Shown piece by piece: positions 30,226 to 43,000 of a stretch of DNA of 64,000 bases. Position numbers and translations under genes: made by a program. This DNA comes from Promethearchaeota archaeon. GTDB lineage: Archaea; Asgardarchaeota; Lokiarchaeia; Sigyniarchaeales; SOKP01. Positions within the stretch are counted from its first letter, which is position 1. Each line of letters begins with the position of its first letter. The notes below the pieces were generated by a model. That model saw nothing but the letters and a program-made list of their open reading frames with translations, did no database searches and was not told where the DNA came from. The DNA lies in contig JAFGOA010000014.1 of the NCBI GenBank assembly GCA_016926735.1, positions 1-64,000 on the forward strand. Reading direction: 5' to 3'.

Positions 30226-31206
30226 TTATATCCCCCTAAAATTATCATTCATCATTTCTAAAAATATATCTTCTAAAGTGAACTCCTCTTGGGAAAATTT
30301 CTCTAATAAGATGTTATTATTAATGAGGATTTTCGGTACTTTTTGCTTTAGTGTATGAGTATCGCTAGGGATAATATGAATATTTAGACCTCGAGCATCA
30401 ATCCATACTTTTTCAATAAACTCCTGATTTTCTAAGAGCTTTAACGCTTCTTTGTTTGAGTTAGTATTTAATATATATACATTATTTGCTTTTGAGTGCG
30501 TTTCTTTAATATTTTCAATTTTATTTGTAAGCACAATTTTCCCTTTATTGATAATCGTGATATAATCGCACATTTGCTCAATCTCAGATAATACATGGCT
30601 TGACACAAAAACACAAATATTTTTTGATAGTGCTCGAATTTCTTTAATAATCTCAGCACGACCTACGGGATCTAGATTTGAAGTAGGCTCATCTAAAATA
30701 AGCACGTGTGGTTCTTTTATTAACGCCGAAGCTAAAGCTATTTTCTGCTTCATCCCTCTGGAATAGGTTTTTATCTTTCTATTTTTTGCTTCTGTTAAAT
30801 TAAACTGCTTTAACAACTCTTTGGTCTTTTCTATTGCTTTTTCTTTACCAAATCCGCTAACTCTCCCAAAATATTGTAGATATTGCTCTCCTGTCATTCT
30901 ACCATAAAGTGCTGGATCTTGAGGGAGAAATCCTATGAACTTTTTTGCATCTTGAGATCCTGCATTATTTCCTTTTATCTTAGCTTGTCCATTTGTAATG
31001 GAAATCGCCCCAACTAGCATATTAATTGTTGATGATTTACCTGCTCCATTAGGTCCTAAAAATCCATGAACACCTTTTTTAACAAATAAATTTATCTCAT
31101 CAACCGCAGTTATTTTTTGTTCTCCTTTACCATATATTTTTGTTAGCTCTTTACTCCAAATTTCCAATGAATTTGGATTAATATTCATACTTTTTACTTT
31201 AAGCAT
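30226..31206 (-). CDS. ABC transporter ATP-binding protein
   Basis: Walker A GPNGAGKSS, signature YSRGMKQK, Walker B VLILDEPTSNLDP. Confidence 0.92.
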   Translation of the reverse strand: MLKVKSMNINPNSLEIWSKELTKIYGKGEQKITAVDEINLFVKKGVHGFLGPNGAGKSSTINMLVGAISITNGQAKIKGNNAGSQDAKKFIGFLPQDPALYGRMTGEQYLQYFGRVSGFGKEKAIEKTKELLKQFNLTEAKNRKIKTYSRGMKQKIALASALIKEPHVLILDEPTSNLDPVGRAEIIKEIRALSKNICVFVSSHVLSEIEQMCDYITIINKGKIVLTNKIENIKETHSKANNVYILNTNSNKEALKLLENQEFIEKVWIDARGLNIHIIPSDTHTLKQKVPKILINNNILLEKFSQEEFTLEDIFLEMMNDNFRGI

Positions 31207-31361
31207 AATCTTATCATGAATTTTTTTCTTTTCTTTATATTTAGTCTACAATATTATTTAAATATATAAAGAACAAAAAGTAATTTCAAATATACTCTTG
31301 TTCTTTTCTAACACACATCATAAATGTATATTACATTACCTATATTGAAATAATTATAGCA

Positions 31362-31655
31362 TTAGACAATCAAATCTTTTATAATTTTACTAAAGATTTT
31401 CCTCTCCTTTTGAGAAATTTCCCTACTATTCGTACTAAAATTACAGTAAATATTATAATCCTCTTCCTTTGAATCCTTTAATATCCATAAGTTATCTTTT
31501 ATAATTTTATTTTGTTTTGCTTCAAGAATATTTAGTAATTGATTTAACGTGTCAGGTATTTTTCTTTCATATTCCTTTTTAAAATATATCTCAGAGAAAA
31601 TACCTTTAATTAATTGTATGTAAATTAATTTTTCATTTGGAATTTTAATATTCAT
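31362..31655 (-). CDS. Hypothetical protein (97 aa)
   Basis: ORF overlapping the upstream ORF stop by 4 nt (ATGA-like coupling). Confidence 0.45.
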   Translation of the reverse strand: MNIKIPNEKLIYIQLIKGIFSEIYFKKEYERKIPDTLNQLLNILEAKQNKIIKDNLWILKDSKEEDYNIYCNFSTNSREISQKERKIFSKIIKDLIV

Positions 31656-31966
31656 AAATTCTCATCTATTTTAGTAATATTTTCAGCATTTTTCTTATCT
31701 TCCATTATATTTCTGTAATAAATTAGAAGTTCACCCATGAGACTTAGTTTACCTTCAAGTATTTCAGGACAATGTTTTTCAACGATTCTAAATGTAGTTG
31801 TAAGTGTTCTTAATATAATTTCACTAAGATCAAAAAACTTTTTGATTGTTTGTACACATAATTTTCTAATCTTAACGGGATAACTTTTCTCCTTTATTTG
31901 ATAAATTCGACATCCCTTATCTATTAAATCCAAAGTTATCGCATCTAATTCAATTTTTGCCTTCAT
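31652..31966 (-). CDS. Hypothetical protein (104 aa)
   Basis: ORF coupled to the 31362..31655 ORF. Confidence 0.45.
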   Translation of the reverse strand: MKAKIELDAITLDLIDKGCRIYQIKEKSYPVKIRKLCVQTIKKFFDLSEIILRTLTTTFRIVEKHCPEILEGKLSLMGELLIYYRNIMEDKKNAENITKIDENL

Positions 31967-32189
31967 AATTTAGTCTTTTGTATTTTGGTATAATATTATG
32001 ATAATTCATAATTCGAAATATCTGATCATATAAATAGAAATACTCCTATTTAAATATTATACTTTCTCATAAATCGTATTATTGGTCTTCATAATACGTA
32101 AATATATTGAAAAGAAAAATAGAGTATTTAAATCATTAAAATTATATATTTTTTGAGAACGAATTTTAAAAATCGAGATTATAACAATA

Positions 32190-32450
32190 ATGAAGATTAA
32201 AAAACTCCTGAAATACATTGATATACTATTATTCCTCTCTAACATCGATAAGGTTGAGCTAAGGATCATTTCTGAGAAGTTCGACATCAGTTATCAAACA
32301 ATCCATAGTTTAATCGAGAAATGGAAAGATGAGGGATATGTTGAGAGGAAAAGAAAGGAAATCTTAATTCTTGGTGGCGATAAGTATGAATATAAAATAA
32401 CTGAGAAAGGAAAAAAGACAATTCAATTATTAAAAAGAAAATTGAACTAA
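32190..32450 (+). CDS. Winged helix-turn-helix protein (86 aa)
   Basis: ISEKFDISYQTIHSLIEKWKDEGYVERKRKEILILGGDKYEYKITEKGKKTI. Confidence 0.65.
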   Translation: MKIKKLLKYIDILLFLSNIDKVELRIISEKFDISYQTIHSLIEKWKDEGYVERKRKEILILGGDKYEYKITEKGKKTIQLLKRKLN

Positions 32451-32594
32451 TCTTTCTTATATCTAATATTTAAAATTAATAAGCAAACCACATTGAAAAA
32501 AAAGCTAATAATGCTTAATTCTCATATAAAGTTATTCTTGTCATGATTGAAAAAAATTAAATCAGCTTCAAAAAAGTTATGAAATTTAAATAGA

Positions 32595-32792
32595 CTACTT
32601 TTTTTCTTCAAATTTTGGAACAAACCATAATTCATATGCTTTTTTTATGCATAAACGTGCAACTTCAGTATTTTGCTTGATTCCCAGATTTTTCTTAATT
32701 TTATGAAAAAAATCATATAATGGTTGATCATCCTTCTCTGAGAGGTTAAGTCTAATCATTATATCTGGACTTTTTTCTTTTTTTTTAGCCAT
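32595..32792 (-). CDS. Small ribbon-helix-helix-like protein (65 aa)
   Basis: IMIRLNLSEKDDQPLYDFFHKIKKNLGIKQNTEVARLCIKKAYEL resembles an RHH fold. Confidence 0.5.
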   Translation of the reverse strand: MAKKKEKSPDIMIRLNLSEKDDQPLYDFFHKIKKNLGIKQNTEVARLCIKKAYELWFVPKFEEKK

Positions 32793-33035
32793 AATTATTG
32801 AATTGTTTTTTATTATAATAAATTTTTTGTTAATTTAGGATGGTTTATTCATTTCTGTCCATTTTTATCCATTTTTATCCAAAGACTTATAAATGAAAAA
32901 ATCATAGTAATCTTAGCACGATTTTGTATAAATTATAATAATTATTAGAGAAAAGGACAGAAAGGAATAATCAAAGATTCTAAAAATACAGTATTGCAGT
33001 ATACTCTATTCTCAATCTTAATTCAAGATTAATAG

Positions 33036-33563
33036 GTGAAAAATATGAATTTGGAATCATTTCTTGTAAAAATTAAAAGAGATTTAGACATACTAAAGAT
33101 AATTAGCTTAATATGTAATTCTAAGCAAATTACTCTTTCAGATTTAAAAAGTCAAGTCAATATTCCATATTCAACAATTTATCGATTTTTAGAATTGATG
33201 GTAAAAAATAATTATCTTGTAAAGACTAAAAGAAGAGACAATGAAAATCCATCTAATATTTATATAATTGATACAAAATTAGAGATTTATAAAGATATAG
33301 TTGCAGAACTATTTCATAAGAACTTATCTGGAAAATCCTCTTTTCTGGGGTATTCAATAATCAAAAAAAAGATTTTCCTTAGCCAAATTTTAGAGGAAAT
33401 AAATAGTTGTCTAAAAGAATGGGTAGATAGAGTAAATAAAGAAATTGAACTTGGTAATTTAAATCATCTTTCAGTTTTAAATCACTATGCTATTATTCCC
33501 TATAATAGACTATGGGACTATTTTGAAGAGATTGAATTCCTGAGAAAAGTAGATGGTCTCTAA
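33036..33563 (+). CDS. Winged-helix transcriptional regulator
   Basis: ICNSKQITLSDLKSQVNIPYSTIYRFLELMVKNNYLVKTKRRD; GTG start, ATG at 33045. Confidence 0.6.
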   Translation: MKNMNLESFLVKIKRDLDILKIISLICNSKQITLSDLKSQVNIPYSTIYRFLELMVKNNYLVKTKRRDNENPSNIYIIDTKLEIYKDIVAELFHKNLSGKSSFLGYSIIKKKIFLSQILEEINSCLKEWVDRVNKEIELGNLNHLSVLNHYAIIPYNRLWDYFEEIEFLRKVDGL

Positions 33564-34023
33564 TAAAAAAAGAGGAATTTTGTGTGATAAATTCGTAAAA
33601 AAATCTCTTTTTTACATAAGCATAACTGATCTTTTACACACTAATAGATTTTTTTTTATAACAGTATTCTCACTAATGGAAATTAAAATTAGTATCATTT
33701 AAATAAAATAATATCAAAGATATATTAAAAACTGACAAAAATATTGAGAATTTCCGTACTCTTATTCTTTATAGTTATTTGAATTATGCTAGCTAATGAT
33801 TATAGGCGTGATAATTGGTACTCTATAAAATTATGTCTAATGGGAATTTATCTTATTTCTCAATGCACCTATCGAAAAAATAACGAAAATAAATTAATTA
33901 ATTCCCTCTCAATTAGTCAGCTTATCTATTTAAAAGTCATAATTATTTTATTTTTTCTTTTAAATACTACGAAATGTTATTTATTAAAAATTTAGACCAA
34001 AAATAAAAAAATAGGTTATTGAC

Positions 34024-37000
34024 ATGGAAAAATATAGTGATAAATCAATTGTCTATAATAGGGTATCCTATCTATTTGAAAAAGAAGATAAGAAAAATTT
34101 AGAAGATCTTTCAATAGATCTAAGATTTAAAAACTCTCATCTCTCAATATATATGAATGAATTAAAGGATTCTGAAATTGATCTTAGACCATTTACAAAT
34201 AAACGTCAAATTAAGAATAATCCTATAACAATTTCCTTAGATATTAATCCTCATAAAATAAAGGAATTGCACTCAATTAAAGTTGAATTATTCGATCTTT
34301 ATGATATTATCTCAGGTTATTCAATAACTATCCCTGCAACAGAATTCGCACCCTTTAAAAAATCAATTGAAATCAATATTCCAAGTATCCAACAATATCT
34401 CGACAAAATAAAATTAATTCCTATTTTTAAAAATCCAAATCCAAAGTATAAATTATATTATGATGGATATTATGGTTCTTCTCAATCTAAAAAACAAAAA
34501 CAAAAACAAAAACAAGATCAAACATCTGATATAAGTAGTGATTCTTCTAATGTTTATACTTGGTCTTCAATTTTCTTATTATTAATTCTGAGTGTTATTT
34601 TATTATTTATCAATACACCATATTATCCAATTCCCATTTTATCCATGATTTTACCAATAATTCTATTTTCAAAGAGAGACAACCATCGTAAGTATTTTAT
34701 AACTGCTGTACTTATTTTACTATTTTTAGTCTGCTTTCCAGTAATTTTTACAATAACCCCTCTAACAAATGTAAATTCCCAGAAACCTCATTTTGCAAAA
34801 GTATCATATTCATCAGGACAAAATACTGATGATTTGAATTTTGATACATTACAATATTATAATGAACTTGAGGATCTGGGAAAAATAACGATTAATGATA
34901 TAATCATTTTAAAATCTGAAACCTCCTTATCTCTTGCTCAGAGTTCCCAACAGATAGTAATTCTAATAGCACAAAATAATACAATTATTAATCCAAAATA
35001 TTATGAAAAATCATTTAATTTTAGATCTAATTACATTCAAGGTCCTAAAAAAAAAACAGATATATTAACTATAATAGATCTTAAGGATTATGATTTATTA
35101 CCTGGGGAATATAGACTTACAACATTTCTTTCTGTAAATAATTTCTACGGAGTTCAAAGGTCTGAACTTCTAACCTATAATATCTCCCTTGGAAGAGACG
35201 TATTACATATTGTTGGATCTGATCGATATAAAGAATTAGGGAAATATGGCTCTGTATATACAATTGATAATCAAGATTCTTTTACTACTTTCTATGAAGG
35301 AAGAATCTTAAATTCAGCTGGAATTGGTGTTCAATTAGATAATATGGAATTATATTTAGAAAAGAACAATAGATATCAGAAAATTGCAACAATATCAACT
35401 AATAATCAAGGATATTTTATTTATAATTACACTACAAAAGGATACTTTGAAGTTAATTCTCTTGCGAAAATAGAATTTGGGGGAAATGAGCTATATAATT
35501 CGTTAACACAAGAAGAATATGCTGGTCTTGAACAAAGTATTAGAGGGAAAAGGATCTTCTCTGATTTAAATGGAGATGGATATCCTGAATTTCCATATAC
35601 ATTAGAGGAATTAATAAATGCATTAAACAATGCAAATCCCATAGAAATTCTATCCTTTTTCACAGAATTCAACGAGATGAGTGGAGCTTATGTGTATGAT
35701 TCAATATTAAATTATCAAGGAGAAGTATTTGGAAATGTTAATTTAAATATAGAGGGAATTCGAGATAGTGGAGCACGATTTGATGGTCTAGGAGATAAGA
35801 TCTATACAAATTCAGAATTTAAAATGGGTGATGTTAATCATGATGGGAAAATTGATATTCTCGACGCTCTTATTACCGCCCAAAATTATGTGGGGCTAAA
35901 TCCAGAACCATTTTATCCAGAACAAGCAGATGTAAACGGAGATAATAATATAGATATTCTTGATTCATTGCAAATTGCTCAATATTATGTAGGACTAATA
36001 ACTGAATTTCCTAATTCAGATCCTTCAGAAATTACCTATGATAATTATGATTATATTAATTTCGGTGATATTCTCAGTAGTGATTTAGCTTATAATGATG
36101 AATTTGGACTCTCATTATGGATAAATCCAAGCAAATTTTCTTCTAATTTAAGCGAACATGGGGTAAAGAATTGTTTCTTCTCCAAAGGTGAAAATCTAGA
36201 GATTGGATTTAACGAAAGTGGGTATTTAATGGTCTATTTGAATACAAATAATATCGAAACCATTACATATTTTGGTCAGGAAAACTCAATTCAAAAGAAT
36301 TTATGGAATTATATAGCAATTCGCTTTGAAATGGGAGATGTTGATGCTCTTATCCAAGATTCTTGGTATTTAACTGATATATACGATTCTGAGCCTTGGA
36401 TAAATTATGTATCATTAGATTTGAGTGGGGATCTTATTATAGGGGCAGAAATCAATACTTTCAGCTGTTTTGGAGGAATTATAGATGAGCTAAAGATTTA
36501 TCGAGAAGCACCTTTACATTCAGAATTAGAGGAGACCATTTATTCTATATTGAGAATTGATAGTGCGACAGCATATAACTTTCAAGATAACAATTGGCAA
36601 GATATAACTAATGGTGAAATAATTGATGAATATATTCTATTTGAATGTAATAAAAGCAGAGATTCACTTGCTATTATAGAAAAAGTAGAATTCTATCTTT
36701 CAAATACTCCTTTAGATTATAATAATATCATAATTGATCAATGGAAACTCATAAAAGAATTTCATTATGACGCAAATAACTATAAATATATGTTGGATAT
36801 AAGAGATATTCCTGATGGTGACTGGTATTTTATAATAAAAGCAATAGATAATAGAAATAATGAGATTTTTAAAACATGTGAAGTATTAGAAAATGATATT
36901 TATTTTACAATTAGCAATTTTCAAGATAATATAAATTTCATATATCTAGGATATAATGACAAGATTAATTATAATTCACAAATAGGTTTAACAATAGATC

Positions 37001-40000
37001 CTTTATTTGAAAATTATGTTGAATCACTTGATTTATTTATCAATTTTTCTGGATCTGTAGAAAAAATAAATCTAAATCCAATATCCTTTGATAAAATTAT
37101 ACAAAATAATTATCTAATTAGTTTAAATGATATTTCAGATTGGATTGAACAGATGAGCTTACTTCCTAATGAATATGATGTGTCATTTATCGTTAAAGGG
37201 TATTTTGATTTCAACCAATTTGGAGAATATGAATATACATATAACCTCAGCTCAACGATATTAGATATAAAATCCCCTGTAATATCAATTATAGAGAGTG
37301 GGTATAGTCTTGAGTTTGGAAAGACCTATACTGCTACAGACAATAATCAAATTACATTTGGAATCACATCTCTTGAGGATGATTTTAAAAAAGTAGAAAT
37401 TTATTATCGTTATGATAAAACGTCTCAGCAGGATGAGTGGATATTTTATAAAACAATTATTCCTCAGCAAATCCCTTTTGATATATCCTTTAATATAGCT
37501 AATCTCAAGGATGATAAAATATATCTACGCTTTAAAATTATCGATAACTTGGGAAATTCAAGAGATCTAATCAATGAAAATAATTGGATAGAGAAAGATC
37601 AAAACAACCATGATTTTATAGTGAATGGATTAGATGAAAATGCAATATATTCACTTGATTCAGGTAATATGATAGATATTGCTCCAGTAATACATCCCTA
37701 CGATAATGATATAACAAAAGTAATTATTACAACAGAATATGAATCATTTAGCTTAAACAATGTGTATATTGATCATAATAGCATCTATTTTTCAGACATT
37801 AATGAAGATATTAAACTAAATGCTGTTTTCTATACAATTTTTGGAAATAAAATCACTTCAATTCCAATAAAAGTACAACTTTTCCAAAATAATAATCTTA
37901 TTTCGTCAAAAATATTTTCCATAATCGCTACAGGAATGTATTTTTCAGAAATTATATCGATTTCAGATGTGATTATTAATCCTGAAGTCAATATTCCCAA
38001 TAATAATATAAATATGAGATTTACTACTTCAAAGAAGACATATAATAATTCATATGGAATTCCCTATATTGTAGGTTCTACTTCTCCCAATTTGCAGATA
38101 TATAATGATAATAATGAATTAGTTGATATTATAGATTTAAATCCAAATATTGATGGATATAGAAGTGCTTCCTACTCAAATATTAATATTAGAAATAATT
38201 ATTTTGAAATTTCATACCCAACAAATCTATTATATGAAGAGGACATATGTTCAATAGATAAGCTAATTATTGGTGGTATTGAATATGACTTCTCGCAATA
38301 CTTTAATAATGAAAATATCATTATAAAATTAGAGTCTCAAACTATATTAGATGGATTTTATGATAATGCTAATCCAATAAAGATTATATATAGTTATGTA
38401 TCATCTAATAAATTGAATCAATATGATGGTAGCTATGATTTTAAGACGATACCACAAGGAAACTACACATTCATTGGAGAGTTTTTAGATTTATCAGGAA
38501 AGCGCTCATATTATAAAATTGATAATTATAAGATTGATTTCCAAGAACCTCAAATCTATAGACAATTTAGAAACGGAATCTCAATAAATCCAAAATCACA
38601 TCCAAGTTTATCATTTATAATTTTGGATGCCTCAGAGATTATTAATTATTCATTTAACCAATCTCTAGAAGGATATTGGATAAAAGAAGGTAGTCTCTAT
38701 ACTTTTTATATAGATGAAAATATAAATCTCCCTGATGGGTATTATAATATTGAACTGAGTTTCGAAGATGCTAATAATTTCCTAAGTTCAATTGTATTTA
38801 GCATATTTATCGATACTCAAGCTCCTAAACCTAAGATTATAAAAAATGATTATGAGTACTTCAAGGGGCTCTATCACGTATATCTTGAGATTGAAGATGA
38901 TTCTATTTGTGAGCTTTATTTAGATAAAGTAGTTGATTCTCAAGGAATAATATTTGATAAGATTATACAATCAGTAATAAAGAAAAATGATACTGCTTGG
39001 GATTTAGTATTTGATACTTCACAACTCCCTGATGGCGTTTACAATCTAACATTTATCGTAATTGATCAAGCTGGAAATATGCTGAATTTTAATATAAACG
39101 ACAGAGTTTTTGATAACACTTCCCCTCAAGTTGAATCTATCTATAGAGAATGTGAAATCGAAAATCTACTTTATTTCTCAGAAGAATTAAGTGATACTAA
39201 TTACTTAAGTGAGCAAGAATATATTTTCATAAAGTCAGTGGATAAAATCTTCGGAAAAACTAATATTGTGGAACTATATTATACGGACCCTCTAGAAGAG
39301 CATAATTTAACAATAGCGGAAGATCTTAATCTTGAAACATTACTATATAAGGTAATAGGATATTCAAATCCAATTATCTATGATGTAGGAGATATATATA
39401 ACATCCAGAAAATAACGATTGGAGGGATAGAAGTTAATGATTTTTCAATTATACAAAAAGAGGGAGAGCTATTTTTAAAAATAGGAGAAGAATATCGCTA
39501 CTTATTAACATCAAGTAATGCAAATAAAATAACAGCTCAATTATACACTATAAATTCCAATAAATTAGAGCTTGTTTATAATAATTTAGACCAAATTTGG
39601 CAATTAAAATCACCTAATTCTGATTATTTTAATATATCTTCACATATTTTAATATCAGAAGGACAGACCTTTCTTTTCTGGTTTGAATTACAAGATAATT
39701 TAACAAACACTTTTATCACTAAAAAATATAAAGGTATTTTAGATAATGAATTAGAATTAACAGAAGAAAAGAGCCTTTTTGAATGGAATTTCAGAACTAA
39801 TCCTGATAATCAGGGAATAATGATCTTAGGTTCACCAGATCCAATGTATAGTATAATTAATATCAATCACACACTAATAGAACATGATGTATTTAAAGTC
39901 TATATCTATGGATCTGAAAATAATATAGACTTTTCCTTATTAGGAAGAGCATATTTTAACGGAGATAATATTTGGACTCTTTACTGGGATTATACACATA

Positions 40001-43000
40001 ATTCCATTATCCATACATTACCAAAAGATTATTATATTCAAGTAGTTGTACTTGATAGAGCGTATAATTCAATATCTCAAATAGAGTCTATAAAAATCTT
40101 AGATTATCAAAAGCTTGAACTTGTCGCAGAAATGACTTTTGGAGATATTTTAGAGTATAATCCGTCTATTCCACATAGTATTGAAGAATTTTCGACTAAA
40201 ATAAAGGAATTTTTTGGAACAGCTGATTTATGGACTATTATATCTGAGTATTATGATACTGAATATGAAGAATGGATACCATTAGCAACAGAGACAACCC
40301 AAATTAATATTCAAGGAGAGTATGCGGATTATTCTATAACATGGGATATCTCTGAGGACATAAAATTCCTTGATTCAATGGGATCACTAAACTATGAGTA
40401 TCTACCCATGCAAATAACAGACATCAAAGCAACAGAAATTTGGGGCTCTTGGGGTGTATTTAATTCATTTAACCAATGGCAACCATTATTATTGAAAAAT
40501 AACAGTGATTACTTAGATATCAATATTTATAGTTTTGATAAATCCTTGGGATGGATATTAAATACATCGTTAAGCACAGAGATCCAAATTCCTTATGTTG
40601 ATAATTCTACATTCAAGCTATTTGATATTGATAATGATGGTATTTGGGAAATAATTCGATTTACAAAGACAAGTTTAGATATTATCTACTTAAATAATAG
40701 TGTCTGGAATATAAAAGAAAATGTCCTAGACAATCAAAATAATGTTTATTTAACATTTGATATAATATATGATAAGATATGTCAAAGCTCTACTCTTTTA
40801 TTAGTTCAACAGGAAGGATCTTTCTATACTTTATATAAATATAATCTCAACTCATCTTTCTCAATAATAAGTCAATCAACTACTCAAATAATTGGAAATT
40901 TTATCCCAACATCCATAAATATTGTTGAAAATTTTGTCTTTACAGACAGAAAAGAAATAATTGTAGGGGGATTTTACTCTCATAATTTCAGTTCAAATCT
41001 TTATATTTATAACAATGAGAACTTAGAGTTCAAAAACTGTATTTTTGAAAATATCTTAGGAGTAATTGATATCATTGAGTATATGATGATAAATGGAATT
41101 CCTACTATAATTCTAGGGATTAATCAAATATCAATTGGTAATAAAGATTTAGTAATTTCACTACAATATAATTATCAATTAGATGATTGGATCAAATATG
41201 AGCTGTCCGAAATTGATGAAATCTCATTTAAAATATTTGATCTAATGTCAATAAATAATAATATTATTATTTCTGCTAATTCAGGAATTTTTAAGGCAAA
41301 AATCGAGAATAATATTGATAATAAGATTGTTTACAATCCAAGTCTGATAGCTACAGAGACTTTTACTAAAAGTGATCTTGCTCCTGAATTTAATCCAATA
41401 ATTGAGGTTAATCATTCTCCAATATCAGAAATAACAAAAGTATTGTATAAAATAAATGATACATGGAATATCCTTGAAAAAGAAAAATATTATTATTCAC
41501 CTTTTGAAGTAAAATTGCTCTTATCTGATATTTGGGAGTTTTTAGGAGAAATAAAGATTATATATAAGTATGATTCAAAATCTGATGAACAAAAGCAAAA
41601 GCTTGATACTACCTTTGAAATATTACATGGATCTTCCAATAAAGAGCAAATATCTGCGTCAAGCACTTTTATAAATGAGTATCCTCAACCCTTACTCTAT
41701 TTAAATCCTACTACAGATTATAGTTCTGATAATGCTGATTGGATAGAATTAAGACACGAGTGGAATGAAAGGGGAATAAATTATAGATATACCCCTATTC
41801 AATCAGAGTACAATGTAGCTAATTTTGCTCAGGTATATACCCCATTTTCAAAAAATACAATTCTTAGTATTGATGAGAATTTTCAAATAGATCTTAGTTC
41901 AAATGATGATATTGGAGAAATTATTGCTGTAAAAGGTATATATTATGGAGGTGAAAATCAAGCATATCACTATCCAATATTTGATTATGAACTCTTAGGT
42001 AATGATATATTATCACTTAAAAAGTGTAATACACGATCATTATATAAAAAAATATCAATAGACTATATTCCTCAAATAGAGTTAGTACAATTACCTCAAT
42101 TTAATGAATTTTGGTTTTTACCAAACACTTCTAGAAGTCTTGAAGAGCCTTACTATGTATGTAATGTTATGGATGATGTAAATGTTTATAAAGACTTTAT
42201 TCATCAAAAAGGAGATAATGATTATATAATTGGATATAATGAATATGGAATGTATATTAATTTTACAAATGAGATTAATCCTATAGGAATCCCAAAGGGA
42301 TCAGTATATTATGCAAAAAATAATACTAATTATTCAACAAAAATCTCAATGAAAGATTATGCGATTTATCCATATGAAATTATAGACAAGAAGGATGAGT
42401 TAATTGGAGGAAAATTAATTATAACCCTTAAAGCAGGATTAAATGATATTTTATATGCTGAATTATCCCAGATGATACATGATTCATTTGATATAACAAT
42501 TAGTCTTTATCTATTGGACTCTAATAAACAAAGAACCTTTATTCATTCAATTAAAAAGACTTTAGGCTCTAATATTGGATTCTTATTGCGAAATATAGAA
42601 ATATCTCTCAATGAAAATACCCTTTCAAATGGAGAATTAGAGTTATTAAAACAGTCTGTAGCTATTGATTCTGAAAATGATCTATTAGTCTCTTTTGAAA
42701 CTTCATTGGATAATCTAAAGGTTAATGCTGAAATAATCAAAGGTCATTATGCACAGGAAATAATTGATATTTCCTTTGAACCAAAAATACTTAGCTCTGC
42801 TCAGATTTATAATGGAATACCAATCAATCAAACTTATGTAAACGTACCTCAAGACAATATACAATTAGAATTGATAAATAGATCTCTATACCAATTTAAT
42901 TCTGAAAGTCTAAATTATGATTATGAAATTACCATTCAATCATTAAAGGCTGAAAATCTTAAAATTGATGAAAATGATTACGAATTTAATGAAGATGAGA

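Noticed and set aside
32057-32287. 76-aa minus-strand ORF
   Set aside because: Overlaps the better supported wHTH ORF 32190..32450 antisense; hydrophobic/Ile-rich translation looks spurious.
32850-32880. Short tandem TCCATTTTTATCC repeat
   Set aside because: Only two or three imperfect units in AT-rich sequence; too short to interpret and no CRISPR-like spacing.
33786-33995. 69-aa ORF upstream of the giant gene
   Set aside because: No recognisable features and AT-rich composition; cannot support it as a real gene.
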